Positions 26,401 to 37,611 of a stretch of 64,000 nucleotides of DNA are shown here, piece after piece (within the stretch, counting starts at the first letter, position 1; each line of letters starts with the position of its first letter). A program made the translations under genes and the position numbers. Source of the DNA: Monocercomonoides exilis (taxonomy: Eukaryota; Preaxostyla; Oxymonadida; Polymastigidae); NCBI GenBank assembly GCA_001643675.2, contig LSRY02000004.1, forward strand, positions 1,659,501-1,723,500, in the 5' to 3' direction. The notes under the pieces are model-generated. The model was given only the letters and a program-made list of their open reading frames with translations, was not told the origin of the DNA and ran no database searches.

Positions 26401-27289
26401 CAGCATTAACATTGGAAATTCTCCATTTTCTTTTACTAACTTTCAAAGAAATGTCAATATGCCTATCGTTCATCCATTTTTTATAAAGATGAAATTCACA
26501 TTCCATTGTGCATTTCTTTAAATAATGTGCCGTTCTTTTCGCATGCTCTCTTTTGTCATTTTTTTGTTTTTCTGTTTTTTCATCATTTTTTATAAAAATT
26601 GAATGATTGTTCTTTTTTTCTTGATTATTCAAGTGCTTTGCCCCAATGCCTTTTTGGCCAAATTCAATTTTCAATTGTCTGCTATCAAGAAGTGGAGCTC
26701 CCCTCCAATTTGCTTTCTTTGTAAATACTTTATTCAGGCTGCAACAAAATGATTTGACAGCATCAACATTTATAAGCCCAAATCTAAAAATGATTTTGAG
26801 AATATAATGAATAAATAGAATGAAACGATATTATAATGCAAAATAGAATTATTTCATTGGATTTGTTAAATCATTAATTCTCAATATAAATTCAAACCGA
26901 TATTGCCTCATGTCCTTCTGTACAATTCGAAGCTCATGAGAACAATTTTGTGGGAAAAACCCTCCGTTTTCACAAACAAAAAGCGACAAAATTGAGAAAA
27001 GATGGATTCTTATTGGGCTCTCTCCATAATGCATTTGAAAAGGTATAACTCGAAGCAATCCACCATATGCCTGTACGAAAGAAAAAATCACTATTTAATG
27101 GAACATATTTTTTTAAGTTCATTTGCAAACAAATTCATTTGACGTTGAAGGAACAAACAAAAGCCTGTAATTTGATAAAAATAATTTCCCAGCAACGAAT
27201 GCAAAGTGGCTATAGCATCCAATTCCATGAGTAGGCTCAATTAAAATTTCTCCATTTATTAAATGAGGTTTTTGGGTCTTTGCATTCAT
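20441..27289 (-). CDS. Myotubularin-family pseudophosphatase with huge low-complexity insertion
   Basis: Complement of join(20441-26783, 26898-27070, 27131-27289); both introns are GT-AG and the joins restore conserved motifs, giving 2,224 residues. An in-frame extension to about 27327 behind another acceptor is possible, so the start is uncertain. The PH-GRAM domain (residues 1 to about 140) has GEILIEPTHG, GKLFLSNYRLLFVP and, across the second join, IVQKDMRQYRFG. Next come WRISNVNAGKKLCTFLPELIVVP (231-253, matching the family's WRI-DVN-x-LC-TYP-L-VP pattern in two parts) and then about 1,300 residues of Glu/Lys/Asn/Ser-rich insertion. The phosphatase core resumes at about 1597. The P-loop CSDGWDR of active enzymes reads CVAGFSS here (Cys1808; the Arg position is Ser1814). 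It is followed by TIDGMRIIIQTEW, then IFLDCLFEI and FEYNVAFLLFL, which match the conserved C-terminal helices. Active relatives dephosphorylate PI3P and PI(3,5)P2; loss of the Arg predicts an inactive scaffold or adaptor. Confidence 0.85.
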
Positions 27290-27848
27290 TTGGTGATATG
27301 ACCCTAATTTACCAAATGAAGCATATGACTATGGGTGAAAATCAGAATTGGAAAAAAATCGAAAATTCAAAAAACGAATATGGAAAGAATATTATAATGA
27401 TGTTATAAAGAAAAGTGTCAAAAAGTTTTCCAAACAAAAAACCTCAAACACTTTTTTTTTCTCCACAGATAATATATGTGGTAATGTTTTTGTTTGCATA
27501 TGTTCTGTTGAGAATGATTTGTAATGTCAGTCTCATCGCATTGTCTGCTGGAACGATTAACCTGCACACTTTCTGTCCCACCTGGAAAAATGAGGAACAA
27601 AATCCTTTGATGGAAGTCGAAAAATTGAGAGTTATTCATCTGTGGCAAAATTTTTTGCTTTATGAATTTTGTTCCATTCATCTCTTACAAATATTTTTCT
27701 CAATTTTTGAATTTTTCTGTAATAATTTGCATTGTTTCGGTTGATTTACAATGAAACGATTGTAGTTAAAGTTTGGAACAATTCTCAGTTTTTTTCATAA
27801 TTGCTAAAATTTTACCCCATCTGTTTATAATGTACCATTAATGCAACA
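27290..27848. other. Intergenic, upstream of the myotubularin-like gene
   Basis: AT-rich stretch between the minus-strand gene start and the first transposon. Open frames on both strands around 27415-27744 have no recognisable domain and no clean splice partners, so I leave them uncalled. The promoter of the minus-strand gene should lie here. Confidence 0.5.
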
Positions 27849-30616
27849 CCCAGAACTCAGAGCCAAACCCGGAACTAAATGTCCCTCTGATTTGAGTTTC
27901 AGTGCAGCCTTTATCTTGTGTTTATTTCATTTTTGCAACATTTGGATCGATTATTTTCGATTAATGAATGAAAACAAATGAAAACAATTGTATTATTTTG
28001 TTTGGTTCTTTAGAAAAAAGACTCCCTAATCTGGAGAGTTTCAAGTTGAAATGAGAATGATTTGATTTATTTTCAATGAATTCAGGAAATATTTGGAAAA
28101 AAATGATAATCAAACATACATTATTATCGTTGTTTGCGTAATTGAAACTTGTTGCATTCCACATCTTTGTTTGTTCTTTTTTGAATGGATAAAATGGACA
28201 GCATTGTTCTCCTGATGAAAGCAATTATGTTGAATATGAAATATGCGATAACAAGAAAACTGAAAAAAGATAAAACAATCAAGAAGAACAAATTATAACA
28301 GAGAACAGTGACAATTATTGAATTTTCCGAAAACCCAGATTTAGTAATCAGCACTTCTCTTTTCTGTCACTTTGTGTTTTGGAATGAACTATTTTTCTTA
28401 TTTCAAGCTCTCTTTTTGAAAAAACAGGAGATAGCGATCTTTGGTGGCTCAGTTTTTTTCTGAATTGATGTCTTTTTTGGCTTTGATTGGTTTCGTTTTC
28501 TTCTTCTTCTTCTTTCCTTATTCTTTTTCGACGATTCAGAATCTTTTTCTTCGAAGGATTATTTGAAGATTCCATAAGCTTTTTGAGATCGTCATGATTT
28601 CGTTTTGAATTATGTGATGAGCGTTGACTGTTGGTGCATTGTGATTCAAATGCTTTCATTTGAGAATGAAGAACTGACAAATAGTTTTCAGCTTCCTGTA
28701 TTTGATGTTGAATCTCTTTGAAAGTGGTCACTTTCGAAGAAAACTGAGATATGAGAGGAGGTGTTACTTGGAAGATTTGTATGATTTTGTAGAACGAACA
28801 GGTGATTGTTTGACTGATAATGGCTTTTGCACTTTTTGGAAATCAGTTGTCACAGATTGGGCTAATTCATGTTCGCTAGCTGTCGGATTTTCGAGATCTT
28901 TCTTTGGAGAAAAAGCTCCGAATAAATTATTTATCCATAAATCAGAAGAAGCTTTCTTAGTTTTTTTCTCACTTGACGAAGAGATAGGAGAACCTGATAT
29001 TCTTGTCAGAACAGAAGAAGCTGCAATAGGCCACACTCCAGTTTTGACATATGATGCTTTCACGGCAGGAGGAGTTATTGCAGCTGCAACAGCATCAGGA
29101 AGTGCATTTGTAAGAGCAGATCGATAAGCACTCAAAGAAAACTTGGAAGGATGGTAAAACTTGTTGTAGAGTGTGAACTTTAAACGAGAAAAAACATAAG
29201 AATCACATAGCTGCAATAAATGAGTCATGTTTGGATGAAATTTCAGAATAACAATATTATTCTTTGCGGCTCCCCTTGTCACTAATTCATCATCATGTGA
29301 TCTGTGATTGTCCATCAGCAGAAGAGCTTTTTTTGTTGAAGTCGGTTTAACTTTGGATGTTATCAGAGGAATCCAGCGTCCAATCATTATTTCTCTGAAA
29401 ATCTCTTTCTTTATTTATCCTGATGAAGAATAAATGTATCGAATATCAAAAGCTGACAACGAAGAGAATTCATCTGGAGTTTCTTTTCTGGGCTACAACA
29501 AAAATCTTGGAAGAGAAGATCCGTTCGCGCAAATGCACAAGCACAATGTCGCATTTGGAACTTTTGAAGGTTTAGGCGGAGAAGGTGGAATCTGGTTTTT
29601 CTTTCAAACCACAAGTTTCATTGTTGTTTCACCGCAGCTTAAAGAAGCTTCGTCGAAATTGAAGATTGTGGATAAATCAATATTATGCTTTTTGATAACT
29701 TCAGCTCAGTCCAAAAATCATTTTCGAATTTTTTGCTGAGATTGAGCTGAAATTTTTGACATTTCCATCGGTCTGGATAAAGCCGATTGTAATACTTCAT
29801 TTCTTTTAACAAGTTTGTAAGCATATTTGCAGTTTACTGTTTTTGGAATTTGCTTTTCGTCACGTTCTTTTTCCAACAGATCAACGCACTAAATTAATAT
29901 TGAAAAGAAATATAATGCAAATTTAAATTGATAATTAATAAAAACCATCGATTGAATATCTTTAACTCGAACAATCGTATCTTCAGATAACATTGCCATA
30001 ACCTGATTTTCAATGGTTTCAAGCTGACTATTGAATATCGACAATGGATGACCTTCTTTTCCAACTACTCTGCCAGACTTTTCCGCTTTGATTGCCCGAT
30101 ACCATGCGCTTTTCGAAATAGCTCCTGATTCAATTGCTGTTTTGAAATTGACAGCATTTTTGCGTTTGATTTCGAAAACTTTTTGGCTTGCCGATTTTAT
30201 ATTTCTAAATTCACTTAAGGCAAGTGTACGTCTGAGCTGCAGAGGTGAAAGTTGCTGTTTATTTTCCATGGTTAAGTGTTTCGATCAATAATTCAAAATA
30301 AGTTGCAGATGGCTTTTAAATCATGAAGATGTCTTAAACAGAAAATGACCAACGATAATTTCAAACAATTCGTTTTAGACAACAAAATATTCTGCATCTT
30401 GTTAATTTGCGAAAAAAAGAACAAATTGAAAGAGAAGCATTTGGAGTTGCTAATACTTCTCAATCAAACAAAGAAATTTCACTTATTCAACTTTTATTTC
30501 TAGAAAATGAATATATGGATTTTATTATACAAAACAAAAGTGTTTTTGAACAACGAATAAGCTTCTCTGATTCTCAAAAGAATATCTCAGTTCCGGGTTT
30601 GGCGCTGAGTTCCGGG
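27849..30616 (-). mobile_element. Decayed pogo-like DNA transposon (copy 1)
   Basis: The ends are inverted repeats of about 28 bp: the left reads CCCAGAACTCAGAGCC and continues AAACCCGGAACT; the right, reverse-complemented, reads CCCGGAACTCAGCGCC and continues AAACCCGGAACT. The TIR itself contains CCCGGAACT twice. The right end is followed by TA, the usual target of Tc1/mariner/pogo elements; the left TA is no longer recognisable. Length is 2,768 bp. The cargo is a frameshifted minus-strand transposase. The right end lies 10 bp before the ATG of the beta-helix receptor gene. Confidence 0.8.
28348..30269 (-). pseudogene. Degenerate pogo/Tigger-like (DDE_1) transposase
   Basis: The N-terminal exon (from 30269) encodes an HTH region beginning MENKQQLSPLQLRRTLALSE and ends at a GTTTTT donor after an SM dipeptide, as in the intact copy downstream. 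The next segment (CVDLLEKERDEKQIPK) soon hits stops, and the homologous reading continues in other frames past the first catalytic Asp region (FDEASLS). The second catalytic region is LLLMDNHRSH, and the third, HLLQLCDSYVFSRLK, is still readable. A Lys/Arg/Ser-rich C-terminus closes the frame at 28348. Several frameshifts make it non-functional. Confidence 0.85.
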
Positions 30617-30626
30617 TATATCACCA

Positions 30627-31420
30627 ATGTTATATTGCTTCTTCTTATTTTTTCATGAATGCAGTTGCAGGGATGCAACTTATCCACGTGGGTATGATGT
30701 TGAATATGTCGATATATACAATCTGTATTCAGAGTCAGGAAATCCATTTCATGGATGTTACACCACAAACACAGATGGCCAGAGAGTATGTTATGGATAT
30801 AATTACTCGAATGCAGGTGCCTGGAAATATGATCAGATATCAAAAAAGGATTGGCTGAAAGACAAGACAATTTATGTTTCAGTGAATGGAAATGATAATT
30901 TTGAGTTGTGTGGAGCAAATACAACAATTCCATGCAAAACCGTAATGAAGGCGTTTGAGATGTGTGAGGTGCAGATTAGTTTGGCAATCACGCTGATGGA
31001 AGGAAAACGCCCAAGCGAGACAACAATTAATATTGGAACAAAGAAGATTTCAGTCATTGGGAAAAGAAGAACAGAGAGCGCGATAGGAACAAAATCTCTT
31101 TCATCAACAGAAGCGCTGTTCGGCGTGACAACGGGTCATCTAAGAATGAGCCATTTGAAGGTTGATTGCAACTCAAATGCAAATCCTTCGCCGAGTGTGG
31201 TTGTGGTATCTGATGGGAGTGGGTCACTCTCATTGGAGGATGTTGTGATCACCACGAGTGTTTCTTCAGGAGACTATGTGATGTCGTCGTCAGTGTTTGT
31301 GGTGCCGCTGTCGCAGCTGTCGATGGCTGATGTGGAGATAAAAAACATGAATGTGTCAAAACCCTTGTTCTCTGAACCGGATCTTCCATCTTTTTCATAA
31401 TCTTCATCTTCTGCACTGTA
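30627..31420 (+). pseudogene. Beta-helix surface receptor, 5' part (split by a transposon)
   Basis: A hydrophobic N-terminus (MLYCFFLFFHEC) looks like a short signal peptide. It is followed by a Tyr/Asn-rich region and the first module header, YVSVNGNDNFELCGANTT with PCKTV. The rest has the short alternating-hydrophobic repeats of right-handed beta-helix (pectin-lyase-like) proteins. The frame meets TAA at 31398-31400, 18 bp before the TA where a transposon begins. Removing the insertion (7,663 bp plus one TA) puts this part in the same frame as the part beginning at 39086, so this is the N-terminus of the gene ending at 45914. The TAA sits in a run of Ser codons (TCA TAA TCT TCA), where one C-to-A change in TCA would produce it. 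Confidence 0.8.
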
Positions 31421-31459
31421 CAGTCAGTGCCAAAGCCGATCCTTGGTGCGTAACCCGAA

Positions 31460-31480
31460 CCAAGAGAGAGAGAGAGAGAG
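31460..31480. repeat. (GA)n dinucleotide run next to the left TIR
   Basis: About nine GA units begin just inside the left terminal repeat of copy 2. The right end has no such run, so this is local slippage and not part of the terminal repeat. Confidence 0.75.
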
Positions 31481-31716
31481 AATGCAATCATTTTTCGAAG
31501 TTGCAAAAAGTATTTCTTGAATAAAAGACAAAATATATTTAACTATTCGTTGAAACCAGGTATTTGGCAAAATATTTAGTAATTTTCAAATGAAATAATT
31601 AACAAAGAAAATTCATTTTGTTTTTGTTTTATTATTGGCATGGTCAAAAAATAATCGATATGAAGCAATTCTTTAAAAAGAAAACTTCTTGTTAGTTCTT
31701 CAAAATGATGTGAAGG

Positions 31717-33622
31717 CTAGAGTTTTGTTCTGCAGTTGAATTTTGAGTAGTATGTTTCTCTTATGCGTTTCTCTTTCGAATTAAATGAAGGAGAAATTTC
31801 TCTGTGAGGATGATCGAAATCTCTGTTTTCATTTTTTGAAGTTGATTTCACTTCTTTTTCATCGTCTTTAAGTATTTCAATCATTCTCTTTGCATTTTTT
31901 CTCGATAACTTTTTTTCCGTTGCTGGTTCTTTATTCAACATTTCATTAAGTTCTTGCCTGCTATGTTTGTTCTTTCGTTTCATTTCAGAAGAAGATGAAG
32001 TTGGTTTTCTAGTTTTCGTCAGCTGTTTTTGAAGAAAATGTAAATGCTCTTTTGTTGATTCAATTTGTTTCATTAGCTCTGAATCATCCATCTCTTTTGC
32101 TTCTTCTAATGATTTTTCTTCAGTGGAGTTTTCGTCTGTGGAAAATTTTATTGTTGAATTTATACTGTGATCATCGATAAATGTTGAGCGTTCTTTTGTT
32201 ATTTCAGAATCGTGGAGAGATGAATGTTTTGAAGATTGTAAAGAAGATAATTGTTTATCGCTATGAGGAGAATAATTCCCAAACAACTCTTCTCTCCAAT
32301 CTTGCGAGGATTCAGAAGTGTCAGAATTGAATTTATGATTTTGGATGGGGGATCCAGATATGCGATCCAAGACTGGAGCAGCTGCAACAGGCCAGACGCC
32401 TGTTTTTATGAACGCTGCTTTTATAGTCGAAGGCATTACCGCAGCAGCAACTGCTTCAGGGAGTGTGTCGGCAAGGGAAGATCTGTATGAATGAATCGAA
32501 AACGGAACAGGAACGTGAAATTTATTGTAAAGAGTTGTTTTCAAACGAGAAAAGATGCACGAGTCGCACGGTTGTAATAAATGGGTCATATTTGGTGGAA
32601 AACACTTCAAAATGATATTGTGTTTCTCTGCAAAATCTGCAACAGAATTGTCTGAATGAGTTCCATGATTATCCATTAATAACAGGGCTTTATGTGTCGA
32701 TGTTGGTTTTACTTTAGAGACAATCGCAGGTATCCAAAAATTGATCATGATGTTTTTAAATATTTCTTTAGTTATCCAACCGGATGAAGAAGGAAGAACT
32801 TTGATGTCGAACGCCGAAAGTGATGAAAATTCTTGTGGCAAACTTTTCATGGGCCAAAGAAGAAATCGTTGAAGTGAAGAACCATCTGCACAGACACACA
32901 GACACAAAGTTGAATTAGGAACTTTTGGAGGAGCTGTTGAAGCAGGCGTAATTTGTTTTTTTAAACAAACAACCAGTTTGCTTGTGCTTTCACTTAAATT
33001 CAATGAAGATTCATCAAAATTAAATATACTCGATGAATCAATGTTATTCCTGCTAATAACTTCAGACAATTCTCCAAACCATTGTCTCACATTCTCTGGC
33101 GATTGTGCTGCTATTTTTGATAACTCAATAGGTCTCGATACTGCTGCATGAATAATTTCACTTCTTTTTAAAAGTTTGTATGCGTACTTTTCGTTGAGTT
33201 TTTTTGGTTCTTTATTTTCACCACACTCTTTTTCAAGAATATCCGCACACTAAGAAAAATATTTCTGAAAAGAAAAAAAAAAAAAAAATAAATCAAACCA
33301 TGTTCTGGACATCGTGCACTTTTATTGTTTCTTTTTCTGATAATTTTACAAGGACTTGATTTTCAATTATTTCGAGCTGGCGCGCGTTAATTGTTAGAGG
33401 ATGCCCATCCACTCCAACATCTCTTCCTTCCTTCTCCGCTTTAACACCTCTGAACCAAGCACCTTTGGAAATAATATTTTCGCCAACAACAGTTTGCCAT
33501 TTCAGTGAATGATCACGGCGTATAGCAAATATCTTTTTGGTTGTTGAATGAATGGAACGATATTTGCAGGATGCGAGTTCGCGATGAAGTTGAAGAGGAG
33601 AAAGATATGTTGAGTTACTCAT
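31717..33622 (-). CDS. Pogo/Tigger-like DDE transposase, apparently intact
   Basis: Complement of join(31717-33249, 33299-33622). A 49-nt intron with GTTTG donor and CTTAG acceptor separates an exon ending DVQNM from one beginning CADILEKE, for 618 residues with no internal stop. The N-terminus (MSNSTYLSPLQLHRELASC) is a Psq/CENP-B-like helix-turn-helix region for TIR binding. The DDE_1 core has candidate catalytic aspartates in IFNFDES (about D187), LLLMDNHGTHSD (about D301) and HLLQPCDSCIFSRLK (about D337), a 35-residue second spacing typical of pogo-like enzymes. The C-terminus is a Lys/Arg/Ser/Glu-rich tail with a short coiled coil (QIESTKEHLHFLQKQL). The ATG lies 71 bp from the nested element, which may have separated it from its promoter and from the right TIR. 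Confidence 0.88.
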
Positions 33623-34199
33623 GACATATGGGGTATGATCAAATGAACAATCATTGAAACTTTTTATTAGTGATGTATTTGTTAATTTTTATATGGCTAA
33701 ATTTTTTTGAAAAGTGACATAAGATCAAAAATCTGACCCATGGAAGTTAATTGTGAAACATTCCGTTTCCATTATTCAAATGAAAATATTAAACAATATC
33801 AGTGATGTTTGTTGGCTCATAACAAACTTTTTTTCGATAAAAAATAATTTGGATCAAAATATTATATATCCATTATTATGATCAAAATTAAAATTTCAGT
33901 ATTTCAATGTGTAAAGAGTTTATTTGCTTTAACTATATTGCAATTATTGATTCATGAAATGCTTAAGGTATTATTTGAATCTTTATCTAGAAAAATTTGA
34001 GATTTGTCAATTAATAAAACTCTCATTTGATTATAACTTTTCATTGCACAGCATGTGCCTGGAATAATAATTAATACAAAGATTTCTCCCACAAGTTTGA
34101 TTGAGATGTAAGCTCGCAAATCAAACGGTTTTCATTTTTTCTTTCATATGAATGTGTAATTAAATAAATAAAATACAAAATTTCTTTTTTTTAAAAGCT

Positions 34200-35409
34200 T
34201 GACAAATTTGTGGCGGATTTCAGATCACCTTTTGTGAAGAAGTTGGCAATGTGGGGCTGCACAACAAATTCATTTGAAGGAGAAGAGGAATTTTTGTTGC
34301 AAGTCGAGAAATATCAGAGCGAGACGAAATTTGAATCTGAAATATTGGAAAATTATGAAGACAGCAGGAGAGCAGGGTGTTTGAAGCACTTTGACGATCA
34401 TTGAGTGAGGGGACACACCGTGTCATTCCATCACTATTCATACAACTGTTAATTTCAGAGGAAACAATCATCTACGGGAAATGTACTTCATGCGATGTGA
34501 TCATCCACCACCAGGAATCTTTTTCAGTTGCATTTGTGCAAGTGAACTCGAAAAATGTTGATGAAGATGATGGAAGTCGTATTATAATCTCAGTAAAAGT
34601 TCGGATTGAGAGAGTTTTATTTTCCTTTGGCCAGACGTTTCCGCACTCGAGCTGTGATGATATATACATCCTTATGGACCTCTCTCATTCTTCTTTTTAG
34701 TTTGCATCGACTACCGTCTCACCAGTCGACTTACCAACCTCTTTTCCTGCTAATTGCCATTTACTTCTTTTAAAGTCTTCTCCATTCGCCATCAAGGACG
34801 GTCTCTTGACTGTCAGCAACTTTTCATGACTGTTCTTCCGTTCATTCAGCCACAGAACATATAAAATTCTCAAATGCAATCCCCAGCACATCCAGCTATG
34901 TGCTTGCACACCGAATTCCATCAGCGAAGAAGCATTTCATTATAATTCCTTGGCGATCGAATATCAAAATCTTTCCATTTTCACAACATCATCTGAACTC
35001 TACACAAAAGCTTCAGGAGATTTTACACATTCAGGCTCCACTTTTCTCTATCATATCCTGCGCACGCTGGAATTTCCTTCTTCACATCTGTTTGCTATTT
35101 GAAGCGCAAAACTCATTTCCTCTTCTTTCTCTCCTCCTGCTCTGTCAAAAGCTACACAAGTTCAAACAGCAATTACATGCATTTATTCTGTTTTGGCTTC
35201 CATCTCTCCATCTTCCGCAGCTCCGTCACCTCCTTCGCACGCTTTCGACTTCCACAACCTTCTCGTTCGTCGTGACAAGCTCGGCCACTCTATTCCTCGA
35301 AACTTCAGCAAGTCTTCTTGTGAAAGAAAGGAATGTGAATAACTTCGTCTGGAACATCACGGAGCGGGGGAGCGGGACATTCAGCTTCAGTATCCGGAAC
35401 GAATTGTGA
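34200..35409 (+). pseudogene. Degenerate gene fragments, plus strand
   Basis: An exon-like segment after an acceptor at 34222-34224 reads SPFVKKLAMWGCTTNSFEGE and is Glu/Tyr-rich to 34404. A second, behind the acceptor near 34458-34460, reads EETIIYGKCTSCDVIIHH. A third stretch from about 34950 reads YHYNSLAIEYQNLSIF and later AFDFHNLLVRRDKLGHSIP, with an in-frame TGA between. The stops and missing joins argue for decay. I do not recognise the parent protein. All lie inside the nested TIR element. Confidence 0.4.
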
Positions 35410-35510
35410 TCTGTTGGTAAAGACGTTAAAATTTTCACCTCTTCATCGCTTTTGCTGCAGTCATTAACACCTCCATATGCATTTTTTCTTCTTCCGCTGT
35501 GAATTCTCTT

Positions 35511-35870
35511 CAACCTCCTCCTCCTCCTCCTCCTCCTCCTCCTCCTCCTCCTCCTCCTCCTCCTCTTCCTCTTCTTCTTCCTCTTCCTCTTCCTCTTCCT
35601 CTTCCTCTTCCTCTTCTTCCTCCTCCTCTTCATCATCAACCTCGTCCTCTTCTTCTTCTTCCTCCTCCTCCTCCTCCTCCTCCTTCTTCTTCTTCTTCTT
35701 CTTCTTCTTCTTCTTCTTCTTCTTCTTCTTCTTCTTCTTCTTCTTCTTCTTCTTCTTCTTCTTCTTCTTCTTCTTCTTCTTCTTCTTCTTCTTCTTCTTC
35801 AATTAATTCTTCTTCTTCTACTACTACTTCTTCTTCTTCTTCTTCTCCTCCTCCTCCTCTCATTCTTCCA
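35511..35870. repeat. Polypyrimidine tract, (CCT)n then about 39 x TTC
   Basis: Almost pure C+T on the plus strand for about 350 bp. CCT triplets dominate at first, followed by an uninterrupted run of about 39 TTC units at 35684-35800 and further CTT/CCT. All open frames across it are homopolymeric Ser, Pro, Leu, Phe, Glu or Lys, so none is treated as a gene. Confidence 0.9.
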
Positions 35871-36136
35871 CTCTATTCTTCATTCTTGCAACTATTTCTT
35901 TCATCTTCTTTACACTCGGCGGAGTGAATGCCAGAAATCTTAATGAAAAGTCACTTGCCGTCTGCGGCATCGTCTCCTTCAGCACATCTCTTCTTTGAAA
36001 TAGTGTTTACACTTGAATGACCAGCTATGCTGCTGTCGTCATCCACTTCATCTAACTCGAAAGCACCATCGGCTGCTTCTTCAGCACTTTTCTGCGTTCT
36101 GCCAGGAATTCTGTGGGAAGCAGAGCTTCTTTTTCT

Positions 36137-36904
36137 TCAATTTCCTTTAAAGAATCCGATTCCTCTTTTGCCTTCGAACCAGTTCTTTTCTCTTCTTCTT
36201 TGCCTCTGCTTCTGCTTCTTCTTTTCTCTCTTCTCTTCTCTCTTTCTGTTCTTTATATACCCTTTTAGTGCACTCAGATTCCGTTTCTCTTTGTTTGACG
36301 TGGCAACATACACAGGCAGATAGTGAATATTGTCCTGAAGAATCTTCAATCTGAACAGCACTCGCACAAGTGGATCAATCGCCTTCCTGTTCGTCGCAAT
36401 TGGAGAATCGAAGGGAACTTCTGGGAATGAAAGCAGCATGGAAGGGCGAATAACAATGATAGAAATCAAATTCTCCATCTGAGGAGCCTTTTGTGGAAAG
36501 GAAGTGTTGCCTGTTTTTGAAACAGAATACTCCTTCACAATCCAGGAAAACGGAGAGTCCAGAAGATTCGATTCTAATTATTCTGGTACTCCATCAGCGA
36601 TGGCTTCAGCAAGAAAAGCAGAAACAGCAAAGAGCGGAAGAGAGGATATATCCACAAAATGATTTGAAAGGCTAATACCTGAACATTAAACTCTCATAGG
36701 ATTTGACACCAAAAAACTTCTGACGTTGTGGTGAAGTATGAAGATGACTGCATTGGAGCGGAAGAAGGGCTGTGTGGTGTAATGAGAAGGAGGCTTCGTC
36801 GAAGATGTTTTGCTTTTGCCTATAAACTTAATTGATGGAGAGATGCAGAGTGAAGGAATACGCAGGTACAGTTGGCTGCAAAACCGCTGGTGATAAGGAG
36901 GCAC
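36137..36904 (-). pseudogene. Degenerate gene fragments, minus strand
   Basis: Two protein-like stretches are on the minus strand: RFCSQLYLRIPSLCISPSIK with HHNVRSFLV (36904-36686), and MENLISIIVIRPSMLLSFPE followed by LVRVLFRLKILQDNIHYLPV (about 36470-36270), ending in a Lys/Arg-rich tail. They are codon-like in composition but not joined by a clean splice. They may belong to the same decayed gene as the IQCH-like fragment upstream on this strand. No domain is recognised. Confidence 0.35.
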
Positions 36905-37611
36905 TTGTGAGAAGAAGGATGAGATTGAAAGGACAGTTGTGACTAACCCAACTGAAGAGTTATCCTAAAGAGAAAGAACAGGCGTGCGTGTGCTTTAAAA
37001 TTGTTCACTGAACTGCCCTCTCATCCTTCTTTTTCTTAATTCTTCTTCGGACTGTCCTGTTGTCTTTGTTATAATAATCATTTTGATCATCATCTTCGTC
37101 TTCTTCTTCGTCTTCTTTTTTAATTAAATCTACAGATTATTATTTCTCCATTATTCGCACACATCTTTGCCTCACTTCTCATTTATTTCAAAATCATTCA
37201 TCGAGTTTTTCATCAGTTGCATATATCTCTATTCACCACAATCTCAATTTTTTTGGAGTTATCCTCAAACACCTATTGGTTTCAACCTCCACATTCTTAT
37301 TTTTGCTATGGATACCAATGTGATATGTTGGAAACGCAAAGAGAAAGAAGAATACAACTTCTGCGACTGGTAATACTTTAATAGAATCTTCGCCTCTGTC
37401 TTCGCCATTGCTTCTTAAAGATTCCATCAGTTCTCTGTTATTCTTTCATTCACACGCTGCATTCTGTTGAATACCCACATTTCGCTTACTTCCTCTATAT
37501 CTTCTCATCTGTTGGAACTGCCAGATCAATCGCTGCAGTTGACAGAACCTCGTCCTCCATCCCCATTCCCACTGTCTCCGGCCCCTTCTTCACAATCATC
37601 CCCGTCATTCA

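Noticed and set aside
27415-27744. Open frames on both strands between the myotubularin-like gene and copy 1 of the transposon
   Set aside because: No domain, no convincing splice partners, and low codon character; probably non-coding.
29434-29739. Plus-strand frame of 101 codons in copy 1 of the transposon
   Set aside because: Its minus strand carries the frameshifted transposase core; the plus frame has no features.
31249-31506. Minus-strand frame running through the left transposon end
   Set aside because: It is antisense to the receptor gene and spans the TIR junction; Ser/Leu-rich shadow.
35684-35800. Regular repeat array considered as CRISPR-like
   Set aside because: It is a 3-bp tandem repeat without spacers, in a eukaryotic genome.
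35464-35927. Open frames of poly-Ser, poly-Phe, poly-Lys and poly-Glu
   Set aside because: Pure products of a triplet microsatellite in all frames; no start context or domain.
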